In this document: piece after piece, positions 1 through 8,267 of the stretch
How the letters are laid out: every line of letters begins with the position of its first letter
Numbering within the stretch: position 1 is the stretch's first letter
Assembly: GCA_025925615.1 (NCBI GenBank)
Contig: JAICLN010000160.1
Location: 1-9,097 of the forward strand
DNA length: 9,097 nt
From: Actinomycetospora sp.
GTDB lineage: Bacteria; Actinomycetota; Actinomycetes; Mycobacteriales; Pseudonocardiaceae
Reading direction: 5' to 3'
Notes under the pieces: generated by a model
Told to the model about the DNA's origin: nothing
The model's input: only the letters and a program-made list of their open reading frames with translations
Database searches by the model: none
Position numbers and translations under genes: made by a program

Positions 1-2689
<2,689 letters not shown>

Positions 2690-2721
2690 GCCCCCGATCC
2701 TGCCTCGCGGCGGCCGTCGAT

Positions 2722-3882
2722 TCACCCCAGAGCGGCGTAGGCGGCGTCGACGGTCGCCGTGTGCACGGCGAAGTCGTCGGGCGAGGCGAAGAGCCGCTGC
2801 GTCAGCGTGACCACCACGAGGCCACGCACCGGGTCGACGTGCCAGCTCGTCCCGAGCCCGCCCGCCCAGCCGAACGAACCGGTCCGCGGGCCCCCCGTGG
2901 TCACCGACACCCCGAAGCCCCAGCCCATGCCCTCGTCGAGGAAGCCCCCGGCCCACGCGCGCTGGTCGACGGTGAGCTGGTCGCTGGTCATGGCGGCGAC
3001 GAAGTCCGGGCGGAGGACCTCCGCCCCGCCGGCGAGCAGCATCCGGGAGAACGCGAAGAGGTCGTCGACGGTCGACACCAGCCCGGCCGCCCCGTCCGGG
3101 AACCGCGGCGGGGTGCTCCAGAGGCCGTCGGGCACGTCCCACACGACGCCGGCCTCGTAGGCGGTCGCGAGCCGGGCCGGGTCGCCGGTGAAGGCGGTGT
3201 CGGTCATGCCCAGCGGCTCGAGCACCCGGGTGCCCAGCAGGTCGGGCAGCGGTTCGCCGGCGGCGCGGGCGGCGAGGACCCCGAGCAGCTGTCCGGGGGT
3301 GTTGTAGAGCCAGCGCTCGCCCGGCTGCGCGAGCAGGGGGAGCGCGGCGAGCTCCGCGAGCCAGGCGTCGGGGTCCGGCACCACGTCCGGCCGGGGCGGT
3401 CCCATCGTGTTGAGCCGCTCGGCCCCCAGCGCGGCCCCGATCGGCCACGGCGGGTCGGCCATGAACAGCTCCATGGACTGGCCCCAGCCGCACGTGTAGG
3501 TCAGCACGTCGCGGACGCTGATCGGGCGCGCCGCCGCGACGGTGTCGCCGAGGGCGGCGTCGGGACGGCGCAGGACCCGCGGGTGCGCGAGCTCGGGCAG
3601 CAGCCGGTCCACCGGCTCGTCGAGGGTGAGCGAGCCGTCGGCGAGCAGGGTCCCGACGGCGGCCGCGACGACCGGCTTGGTCAGCGACGCGAGCCGGAAG
3701 AGCGAGTCCCGCGCGACGGGTTCACCGCCGACCGCGAGCGTCCCCCGGGCCTCGACGTGGACCTCGTCGCCCTGGGCCGCGAGCACCACCAGGCCGGGGA
3801 GATCGTCGGCGAGTGCTCCGGCCGCCGCCTCGCCGAGCCGCCGTCCGCACGCCTCGACGAACGTCCCCCGCCCCGTCGTCAT
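2722..3882 (-). CDS. Beta-lactamase/esterase-family serine hydrolase
   Basis: This 386-residue protein belongs to the class C beta-lactamase-related (penicillin-binding-protein-like) serine hydrolases, which include EstB-type esterases and D-aminopeptidases. The nucleophile motif is S66-L-T-K69 within FRLASLTK. The second motif is Y193-N-T in the place of Y-x-N, and the family-typical tryptophan/glycine segment GWAGG lies at 338-342. No signal peptide or membrane segment is visible, so a cytoplasmic esterase or peptidase is more likely than a secreted drug-resistance enzyme. The substrate cannot be predicted. The ATG at 3882 has no Shine-Dalgarno, but a TAGCTT hexamer ends 6 nt before it, suggesting leaderless expression. 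It lies 115 bp downstream of purU and 32 bp upstream of mtnA. Confidence 0.88.
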   Translation of the reverse strand: MTTGRGTFVEACGRRLGEAAAGALADDLPGLVVLAAQGDEVHVEARGTLAVGGEPVARDSLFRLASLTKPVVAAAVGTLLADGSLTLDEPVDRLLPELAHPRVLRRPDAALGDTVAAARPISVRDVLTYTCGWGQSMELFMADPPWPIGAALGAERLNTMGPPRPDVVPDPDAWLAELAALPLLAQPGERWLYNTPGQLLGVLAARAAGEPLPDLLGTRVLEPLGMTDTAFTGDPARLATAYEAGVVWDVPDGLWSTPPRFPDGAAGLVSTVDDLFAFSRMLLAGGAEVLRPDFVAAMTSDQLTVDQRAWAGGFLDEGMGWGFGVSVTTGGPRTGSFGWAGGLGTSWHVDPVRGLVVVTLTQRLFASPDDFAVHTATVDAAYAALG

Positions 3883-3894
3883 GCAAGGAAGCTA
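3883..3894 (-). promoter_or_regulatory. Putative leaderless promoter (-10 TAGCTT) of the serine hydrolase
   Basis: On the minus strand TAGCTT (3894-3889) matches the actinobacterial TANNNT -10 consensus and is followed by 6 nt and then the ATG, placing the predicted transcript start at or next to the start codon. No Shine-Dalgarno is present. No convincing -35 is visible at a 17 nt spacing (TGTCCT only). Confidence 0.45.
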
Positions 3895-3929
3895 CCGCGT
3901 GATATCGAAACAGGACAGACGCGCTTCGC

Positions 3930-3981
3930 CGCCGAGTGGGCTCCCACGGCTCCCGCCGCAGCCCTCCAGGTCCACTCGGCG
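3930..3981. repeat. 10 bp inverted repeat with 32 nt spacer downstream of purU
   Basis: CGCCGAGTGG (3930-3939) and its exact reverse complement (3972-3981) lie between the purU stop codon and the serine hydrolase start. They could form a large hairpin in the purU 3' RNA, serving as a weak terminator or mRNA stabiliser, or act as a pair of protein-binding half-sites. There is no T-run. Confidence 0.45.
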
Positions 3982-3997
3982 AGCTCGACAGCCTCAG

Positions 3998-4861
3998 CTA
4001 GAAGACGATCGTCGTGCTCCCGTCCCGCATGACCCGGTCCTCGCAGTGGGCGCGGACGGCGCGGGAGAGGACCGAGCGCTCGACGTCGGCCCCGAGGCGG
4101 GTGAGGTCCGCCGTCGAGTGCCGGTGGTTCACCCGGATCACGTCCTGCTCGATGATCGGGCCCTCGTCGAGGTCCTCGGTCACGTAGTGCGCGGTGGCGC
4201 CCACGATCTTGACGCCCCGCTCCTTCGCCCGCCGGTAGGGGACCGCGCCGACGAAGGCGGGCAGGAACGAGTGGTGGATGTTGATCATCGGGGCGCCGAC
4301 GGCATGGAGCAGCGAGCCGGAGATGATCTGCATGTAGCGGGCGAGCACCACGAGGTCGACCCCGTGCAGGAGCTCCGCCTGCCGCGCCTCGGCCTCGGCC
4401 TTCGTGTCCGGGGTGACGGGCACGTGCACGAACGGGACGCCGAACGGCTCGACGGCGCCGGCCAGGTCGGGGTGGTTGGACACGACGACCTCGACCGAGA
4501 CGTCCAGCTCGCCCCGCTGGGTGCGCCAGAGCAGGTCGAGCAGGCAGTGGTCGATCTTCGACACCATGATCCCGATGCGCTTGGGGACCGCCGCGTCGGT
4601 GAGGGTGAACTCCATGCCGAAGCCGCGGGCGACGTCGGAGCCGAACGCCGCGCGCAGGCCGTCGAGGTGCCCGTGCGCCAGGGCGAACTCGGTGCGCTGG
4701 AAGTAGGTGCCGCCGCTGCGGGCGGTGGCGTGCTGGTCGAGGGAGAGGATGTTCGCCCCGGACGCGGAGAGGAAGGACGCGACGGCGGCGACGATCCCCT
4801 GGCGGTCGGGACAACGGACGAGCAGCCGGCCGATGGTGTCGGCGGGCAGGGAGCCGGTCAC
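3998..4861 (-). CDS. purU: Formyltetrahydrofolate deformylase
   Basis: This cytoplasmic enzyme hydrolyses 10-formyl-tetrahydrofolate to tetrahydrofolate and formate (EC 3.5.1.10), balancing one-carbon pools and feeding formate to purine synthesis. The 287 residues are full length. An N-terminal ACT domain (about 10-88, beginning GRLLVRCPDRQGIVAAV) is followed by a formyltransferase-like catalytic domain (about 93-287). The catalytic Asn-His-Asp set is visible as N194 and H196 in NIHHSFLPAF and D232 in DLDEGPII. The ACT domain in this family senses glycine or methionine. The start is GTG at 4861, without a Shine-Dalgarno but preceded by TACCCT with a 7 nt gap, suggesting leaderless translation. 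The gene lies 38 bp downstream of a 98-residue unknown gene and may have its own promoter at that gene's 3' end. Confidence 0.95.
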   Translation of the reverse strand: MTGSLPADTIGRLLVRCPDRQGIVAAVASFLSASGANILSLDQHATARSGGTYFQRTEFALAHGHLDGLRAAFGSDVARGFGMEFTLTDAAVPKRIGIMVSKIDHCLLDLLWRTQRGELDVSVEVVVSNHPDLAGAVEPFGVPFVHVPVTPDTKAEAEARQAELLHGVDLVVLARYMQIISGSLLHAVGAPMINIHHSFLPAFVGAVPYRRAKERGVKIVGATAHYVTEDLDEGPIIEQDVIRVNHRHSTADLTRLGADVERSVLSRAVRAHCEDRVMRDGSTTIVF

Positions 4862-4874
4862 GCGCGGGAGGGTA
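4862..4874 (-). promoter_or_regulatory. Putative leaderless promoter (-10 TACCCT) of purU
   Basis: On the minus strand TACCCT (4874-4869) fits TANNNT and is separated by 7 nt from the GTG start of purU. There is no purine-rich Shine-Dalgarno in the gap. No -35 element is recognisable. Confidence 0.42.
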
Positions 4875-4899
4875 GGCGACGACCCGCAGGCGGTGCGCC

Positions 4900-5196
4900 T
4901 CAGGACAGGGAGACGACCCGACGATTCGGGATCCGCAGCGGGATGAGGGCGTCGTTGCGCCGCCGCACGATCGCGGTGGCCAGTTCCCGGGCCCGGGCGT
5001 CCACGTCCGCGTCGTGCTCACCGGCCAGCGTCGCGGCGGCCCGGCCCACCTCGAGGGCGATCCGGGCCAGCTCGTCGAGGAGGTCGGCCGACCAGTCGAA
5101 GCGGTCGACGTCCGCGGGGCAGGTCACGCGGCCGAGCTGCGCCAGCGCCTCGTGGGCGCTGCGCACGAGATCCCGCATCGTCTGACCGTCGTCCAC
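4900..5196 (-). CDS. Hypothetical protein, 98 residues, helical
   Basis: I do not recognise a family. The 98 residues are mostly predicted amphipathic helix, rich in Ala, Arg and Asp. They include FDWSADLLDELARIALEVG (33-51) and a basic stretch around RRRNDALIPLRIPNRR (78-93) at the C-terminal end. No signal peptide, membrane segment or cysteine pair is seen; the only cysteine is C26. The chosen GTG at 5196 has GGGGAG 6 nt upstream; an in-frame ATG at 5178 lacks a comparable site. The frame stays open upstream to 5418, but that part is Arg/Ser/Pro-rich and looks non-coding. It is first of four minus-strand genes, 38 bp before purU, so it could be co-transcribed with purU. Its role is unknown. 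Confidence 0.7.
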   Translation of the reverse strand: MDDGQTMRDLVRSAHEALAQLGRVTCPADVDRFDWSADLLDELARIALEVGRAAATLAGEHDADVDARARELATAIVRRRNDALIPLRIPNRRVVSLS

Positions 5197-5282
5197 GTCA
5201 CGCTCCCCGCGCCGAGTCCCGAGACCGCGTCCCGCCGCATCGAGGGTGCCCGGCGCGGGCGGCTTCACACGTCGCGCGGCGA

Positions 5283-5319
5283 TCGGTCGGTGAACGGACG
5301 ACCGACGGCGTCCCGTCGG
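5283..5319. repeat. Two overlapping, mutually exclusive 7 bp hairpins
   Basis: TCGGTCG (5283-5289) pairs with CGACCGA (5299-5305). CCGACGG (5302-5308) pairs with CCGTCGG (5313-5319) across a 4 nt loop. The shared bases 5302-5305 mean both stems cannot form at once. They lie upstream of the 98-residue minus-strand gene. Confidence 0.5.
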
Positions 5320-5429
5320 ACGGCGGCGAGATCCGGAGCTGGACGGTCGTGAGCCGATCGGCCGAACACTCACGGCGAACCGTCGCAGAAAGTAAGGGCC
5401 CGGCCGGCGGGGGGACACCGACCGGGCTG

Positions 5430-5458
5430 TCGTCGATCACGGGGGGCATGATCGACGA
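5430..5458. repeat. 10 bp perfect inverted repeat, 9 nt spacer
   Basis: TCGTCGATCA (5430-5439) and TGATCGACGA (5449-5458) flank a C/G-run spacer. Half-site centres are 19 bp apart, close to two helical turns, which suits a homodimeric regulator. As RNA it would form a 10 bp stem with a 9 nt loop. No T-run follows on either strand. Confidence 0.65.
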
Positions 5459-5495
5459 TCCGGATGCTTCCGCTCCGTGCACGCCGCGTCAAGTT

Positions 5496-5514
5496 GGTGC
5501 CGGGCCCCGGCACC
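5496..5514. repeat. 19 bp perfect palindrome (9-1-9)
   Basis: GGTGCCGGG (5496-5504), a central C and CCCGGCACC (5506-5514) form an exact dyad, 79 bp upstream of the 81-residue gene start. The near-zero spacer favours a DNA operator over an RNA hairpin. Confidence 0.65.
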
Positions 5515-5592
5515 TGTTCGTTCACTCTCGTCGCCCGGCGGTCGCGTGCAACGATGACGGCTCTCACAGCGCGTTCGGAGGGGGGAACGACG

Positions 5593-5838
5593 ATGCGGAT
5601 CCGACTGCGGAACGGCCCCTGTCGCGGCGAGCGCGACGTGCGGATCGCCGAGACCGCCTCGCCGCCCGAGGAGTACCTGGTGCTCGTCGAGAAGGGCCCG
5701 CGGATGCCGACCGACGGGCTCAACGGCGGATCGATCCCGGGGATCAACGTCTACGCCGTGCACCGCCTCGACCAGCGCGACGCGGACGGCACCCCGGTCT
5801 ACGGGTTCACCGGCGAGCGTCACCAGCGCGGCTACTGA
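5593..5838 (+). CDS. Hypothetical protein, 81 residues
   Basis: I do not recognise this protein. The 81 residues contain no membrane segment, signal peptide or coiled coil. The composition is mixed, charged and Gly/Pro-containing, with alternating hydrophobic stretches (EYLVLVEKG at 27-35; INVYAVHRL at 51-59; PVYGFTG at 68-74) that suggest a small beta-rich fold. A strong GGAGG lies upstream of the ATG at 5593. An earlier in-frame ATG at 5551 has no such site and would add 14 residues. The natural amino-acid composition and GC-rich third codon positions support coding. It diverges from the 98-residue gene and is followed by a 133 bp gap before the next plus-strand gene, in which I see only that gene's ribosome-binding site. 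Confidence 0.72.
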   Translation: MRIRLRNGPCRGERDVRIAETASPPEEYLVLVEKGPRMPTDGLNGGSIPGINVYAVHRLDQRDADGTPVYGFTGERHQRGY

Positions 5839-5971
5839 CGAAGCGCCGTCGATCGCGCGCACGGCCCCGTCCGTCGAGCGGCCCCCGGAGTTCACGTCGT
5901 CGCGCACACGCCGGGCCGCCCGTGGGGTACACGCTCGCCCGAAGACCGCAACCGACCCGTAGGAGGGCGAC

Positions 5972-6178
5972 ATGGGACAGCTCGACGCGAAGCTGGACAA
6001 GGAGTTCGAGGAGACGCCGCTGGCGGACCTGGCGGACGCGCCGGTCTCGGCGCTGCAGGGCGTGAGCGACGCCGACGCCCAGCACCTCAAGGACGCGTTC
6101 AACATCAAGACGGTCCGCGACCTCGGGACGAACAAGTACTTCCTCTGGGCGCAGGCGATCGTCAAGCTCGCGGAGTAG
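5972..6178 (+). CDS. Small helix-hairpin-helix-like protein, 68 residues
   Basis: This 68-residue protein has an N-terminal acidic/basic helix (about 3-22), then a segment resembling a helix-hairpin-helix: ALQGVSDADAQHLKDAFNIK (27-46) followed by TVRDLGTNKYFLWAQAI (47-63). The pattern GV..(4-6 residues)..L..AF.I.TV.DL is the shape seen in HhH DNA-binding or protein-binding modules. I recall similar small proteins in actinobacteria with no assigned function. The start is ATG at 5972 with GGAGGG 5 nt upstream. It converges on the CsbD-like gene, with a strong hairpin terminator between them. DNA binding is inference: the basic GxG hairpin of true HhH proteins is not clearly present. Confidence 0.8.
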   Translation: MGQLDAKLDKEFEETPLADLADAPVSALQGVSDADAQHLKDAFNIKTVRDLGTNKYFLWAQAIVKLAE

Positions 6179-6188
6179 GTCCGGACAC

Positions 6189-6226
6189 ACGACGGGGGCC
6201 CGGCCGACCGGCCGGGCCCCCGTCGT
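6189..6226. terminator. Bidirectional terminator-like hairpin, 18 bp stem
   Basis: An 18 nt arm (6189-6206), AC and its exact reverse complement (6209-6226) form a very stable GC-rich stem. It starts 11 bp after the stop codon of the 68-residue gene and ends 16 bp before the stop of the convergent CsbD-like gene. There is no U-tract, as is common for actinobacterial hairpin terminators, and it can serve both genes. Confidence 0.85.
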
Positions 6227-6241
6227 CTGCGTGGCGCGTCG

Positions 6242-6415
6242 TCAGTCCTTGAAGGCGTCCTTGATCTTCTCGCCCGCCTGCTTCACGTTGCCCTTGACCT
6301 GGTCGCCCTTGCCCTCGGCCTTGAGCTCGTCGTCGTCCTGCACCTTGCCGACGGTCTCCTTGGCCTTCCCCTTGAGCTCGTCGGTCTTGTTGTCGATCTT
6401 GTCTCCGGTAGCCAT
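6242..6415 (-). CDS. CsbD-family small stress protein
   Basis: This 57-residue, highly charged, Lys/Asp/Glu-rich protein reads ATGDKIDNKTDELKGKAKE at residues 2-20 and KAEGKGDQVKGNVKQAGEK at 32-50, followed by IKDAFKD. That is the repeated K-GK-KE/GD-VKGN pattern of the CsbD-like family. It is hydrophilic, cysteine-free and aromatic-poor, and the family is generally stress-induced (in Bacillus subtilis under sigma-B). Its biochemical role is not established. The ATG at 6415 lies 22 nt after the stop codon of the DUF3048 gene on the same strand and lacks a clear Shine-Dalgarno; GGGTAC at 6430-6425 is reminiscent of a general-stress -10 element, but no matching -35 is visible. The gene ends at a bidirectional hairpin. 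Confidence 0.9.
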   Translation of the reverse strand: MATGDKIDNKTDELKGKAKETVGKVQDDDELKAEGKGDQVKGNVKQAGEKIKDAFKD

Positions 6416-6437
6416 GGCGTCGGGGTACCCGCCCGGG

Positions 6438-7424
6438 TCACGCGCGTACCAGCAGCACCCAGACCGGCCCGGGCGCGAAGGTGAGCGGTTTCCCGCCGGC
6501 GCCGGTGAACGTCGTCGGGCTCCCGGGCGCCGGCCGCGACCAGGTGCCCGGGTACCGCTTGCCGTCCCGGAGCACCTCGACCGGGCCCTGGCCCACGGTG
6601 ACGGCGGTCGGTGACGGCGCGCCCGCCACGTCGTGGATCGCGGAGGTCCGCACCGGCACCCGCTGGACGACGACGGTCGCGGGCCCGTTCGCCGTGACGG
6701 TGGGCGAACCGCCGAACGCGACGGTCCAGCGCCCGCCGGCGGCGTGCAGGGCGACGGCGGTGGTGCCCACGGTCTCGGTGACGTCGGCGGCCGGCGTGCC
6801 CCCGGCGGGCGCCGGCCCGAACCGGAACCCCACGTCGTGCGGTGCGGCCGCCCCGCGGGCGGCCCCGACGAGGGCCGCCGGGTCGCCGTAGAGGTTGTGG
6901 GGGGCTTCGCCGGCTCCGCGCCGGTAGGCCGCGGCCACCTGGTCGGGGGACACCGGGACGACCGGGCCGGACGACACCAGCCGGTCGAGCTCCGGGGCGT
7001 TGCCCGAGAAGGCCAGGGCCGGGCGGCCGTAGGCGGCGAGCAGGTCGATGTCGGACTCGCGGAAGCTACGCACCGGGCCCACCGAGGGCGGCAGGTGCGA
7101 GGCGAACACCGCGAGGAGCCGGGTGACGCCGCCCTCGACCGGCTCGACGTAGACCACGTCCGCGTCCGACACCCCGGTCCAGGGCCGGCCCTGCGGCGAG
7201 TTGTCGACCTTCACCGCGAGGACGGCCGTCCCGGCGCCGCCCGGTTCCCCGGTGAGGGGCGAGACCTTCGCGGCGGGCACCGGGGTCGAGGCGGGCGCGG
7301 CCGGAAGGGCGGGGGTCCCGTCGCGGGAGCTCCAGACGACCACGCCGAGGACGACCGCGATCACCAGGGCGATCACGACGGCGACCGCCCGCGTCGCCTC
7401 CGACCCTCCTCGTTCCCCGGCCAC
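6438..7424 (-). CDS. DUF3048 (YerB-like) membrane-anchored protein
   Basis: This is a 328-residue protein. A short N-terminus precedes one hydrophobic anchor (about 13-31), a Pro/Ala-rich stalk (36-55) and the DUF3048 N-terminal domain. That domain carries LTGEPG (57-62), VKVDNSPQGRPWTG (71-84), ADVVYVEPVEGGVTRLLAVF (88-107), VGPVRSFRESDIDLL (115-129) and FSGNAPELD (139-147). A second domain (about 248-326, with GQGPVEVLRDGKRYPGTW) matches the DUF3048 C-terminal part. No lipobox cysteine is present, so it is anchored by a membrane helix with an extracytoplasmic body. The molecular function is unknown. The frame is open far upstream, but 7425-7484 uses AT-ending codons (ATA, GGT, GTT) atypical here, so I chose GTG 7424. 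ATGs at 7475 and 7484 remain possible. It is probably co-transcribed with the CsbD-like gene. Confidence 0.85.
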   Translation of the reverse strand: MAGERGGSEATRAVAVVIALVIAVVLGVVVWSSRDGTPALPAAPASTPVPAAKVSPLTGEPGGAGTAVLAVKVDNSPQGRPWTGVSDADVVYVEPVEGGVTRLLAVFASHLPPSVGPVRSFRESDIDLLAAYGRPALAFSGNAPELDRLVSSGPVVPVSPDQVAAAYRRGAGEAPHNLYGDPAALVGAARGAAAPHDVGFRFGPAPAGGTPAADVTETVGTTAVALHAAGGRWTVAFGGSPTVTANGPATVVVQRVPVRTSAIHDVAGAPSPTAVTVGQGPVEVLRDGKRYPGTWSRPAPGSPTTFTGAGGKPLTFAPGPVWVLLVRA

Positions 7425-7469
7425 GGGAACACCAACGCCGGAAGCGTCCTCCCGGTTCGCCGCCCCACC

Positions 7470-7482
7470 TATCATCGAGGTC
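7470..7482 (+). promoter_or_regulatory. Putative leaderless promoter (-10 TATCAT) of the DUF1707 gene
   Basis: TATCAT (7470-7475) differs from TATAAT at one base and is followed by 7 nt and then the ATG at 7483, so transcription should begin at or next to the start codon. GAGGT lies too close to the ATG to act as a Shine-Dalgarno. No -35 element is recognisable. Confidence 0.55.
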
Positions 7483-8214
7483 ATGGCCCGCCGGCCCGTG
7501 CAGCACGCCCACCCCGACGACCCCCCGCCCGAGGACGCCCGCAAGCGCGCGTCCGACGGCGAGCGCGAGGACGTGGCGGCGATGCTGGCGCGGGCGATGG
7601 TCGCGGGCCGGCTCACCCCGGTGGAGTACAGCGACCGCGCGGCCATCGCCCAGGCCGCCCGGTATCGCGACCAGCTCGACGGCCTGCTCTCCGACCTCCC
7701 GGGGGCGGTCCTGCACTCCTCGCACGGCGCCGACGCCCTGGAGCTCGAGGCCGGGCTCGGCGGGTCGATCAGCCGCCGCGGGCTGTGGAAGGTCCCGCCG
7801 ACGGTGCGGGTGCACAGCTGGGTCGGTGGCGTCCTGCTCGACTTCTCCGAGGCCGAGTGCGACACCGCCGTGGTGGCCGTCGAGCTCGCGACGGGGATGT
7901 GCTCGCCGACGCTCGTCCTGCCCGAGGGCGGGACCGCCGACGTCGACCACCTGCGCATCTCGGCCGGCTCGGTCCGCGACGAGACGGTGCACCGGCGCGA
8001 GCGCGGCCCGCTGCACGTGTCGGTGCGGGGCCGGCACGCGTTCGGCGACGTCGTCCTCCGCCACCCGGTGCGTGGACGGTGGGAACGCCTGCGGGCACTG
8101 CCGCACGACGCGCCGCGGACGCTGGCGCGGCGGGTGGCCCAACGGTCCGCGTCCGGGCGGGACGATCGACCCGCCCGGCCCGAGGGTCTCGGGGGCGACG
8201 CCGCCGGGCGGTAA
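7483..8214 (+). CDS. DUF1707 (SHOCT-like) domain protein with LiaF-like C-terminal region
   Basis: This 243-residue protein has a short Pro-rich N-terminus, then a DUF1707 domain (about 20-74) in the usual form: RASDGEREDVAAMLARAMVA (22-41), GRLTPVEYSDRAAIA (42-56) and QLDGLLSDLP (64-73). Residues about 85-190 form a beta-rich region (RRGLWKVPPTVRVHSWVGG, 98-116, then LDFSEAE) resembling the C-terminal fold of LiaF and cell-wall-active-antibiotic response proteins. The tail (about 200-243) is Arg/Ala/Pro-rich and likely disordered. No membrane segment is seen. DUF1707 proteins are abundant in actinobacteria, and the family function is not settled. A cell-envelope sensing or scaffold role is inference. 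The start is ATG at 7483 with a leaderless-type promoter. It is divergent from the DUF3048 gene and 53 bp upstream of a membrane-protein gene on the same strand. Confidence 0.85.
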   Translation: MARRPVQHAHPDDPPPEDARKRASDGEREDVAAMLARAMVAGRLTPVEYSDRAAIAQAARYRDQLDGLLSDLPGAVLHSSHGADALELEAGLGGSISRRGLWKVPPTVRVHSWVGGVLLDFSEAECDTAVVAVELATGMCSPTLVLPEGGTADVDHLRISAGSVRDETVHRRERGPLHVSVRGRHAFGDVVLRHPVRGRWERLRALPHDAPRTLARRVAQRSASGRDDRPARPEGLGGDAAGR

Positions 8215-8267
8215 CGTCGCAGGGGTGCGTGCCGCCCATCGGGGGTGGTCCGGACGGGGAGGACGGC

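Larger units (their letters stand above)
5197..5592. promoter_or_regulatory. 396 bp divergent intergenic region rich in dyad symmetry
   Basis: This gap lies between the divergent 98-residue (minus) and 81-residue (plus) genes. I see no convincing gene in it. It holds overlapping hairpins (5283-5319), a 10-9-10 inverted repeat (5430-5458), a 9-1-9 palindrome (5496-5514) and, on the minus strand, a TACTTT hexamer (5394-5389) that could be a -10 element. If so, the minus transcript has a leader of about 185 nt that includes the overlapping hairpins. Confidence 0.5.

Noticed and set aside
2690..3493. Upstream extension of the mtnA frame to 607 codons
   Set aside because: The extra segment lies in another frame of the serine hydrolase gene and is Arg/Ala/Gly-rich; family alignment and a ribosome site favour GTG 2689.
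2722..3882. Serine hydrolase as a beta-lactam resistance gene
   Set aside because: It lacks a secretion signal and a clear KTG motif; the family is mostly esterases and peptidases, so a resistance call is not supported.
2761..5185. Long plus-strand frames opposite the serine hydrolase, purU and 98-residue genes
   Set aside because: All are antisense shadows of recognised minus-strand genes, with no family resemblance and biased composition.
5925..6430. GGGTAC hexamers at 5925-5930 (plus) and 6430-6425 (minus) as general-stress sigma-factor -10 elements for the 68-residue and CsbD-like genes
   Set aside because: No GTTT-like -35 is found at 14-17 nt, and GGTACC-type words are common in this DNA, so they are not listed as promoters.
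8212..8227. TAACGT followed by 7 nt and GTG at 8225 as a fourth leaderless start
   Set aside because: The GTG opens a frame that runs as an Ala/Arg shadow through the membrane-protein gene, while the real start at 8268 has a strong ribosome site. TAACGT might still be a -10 for a short leader.
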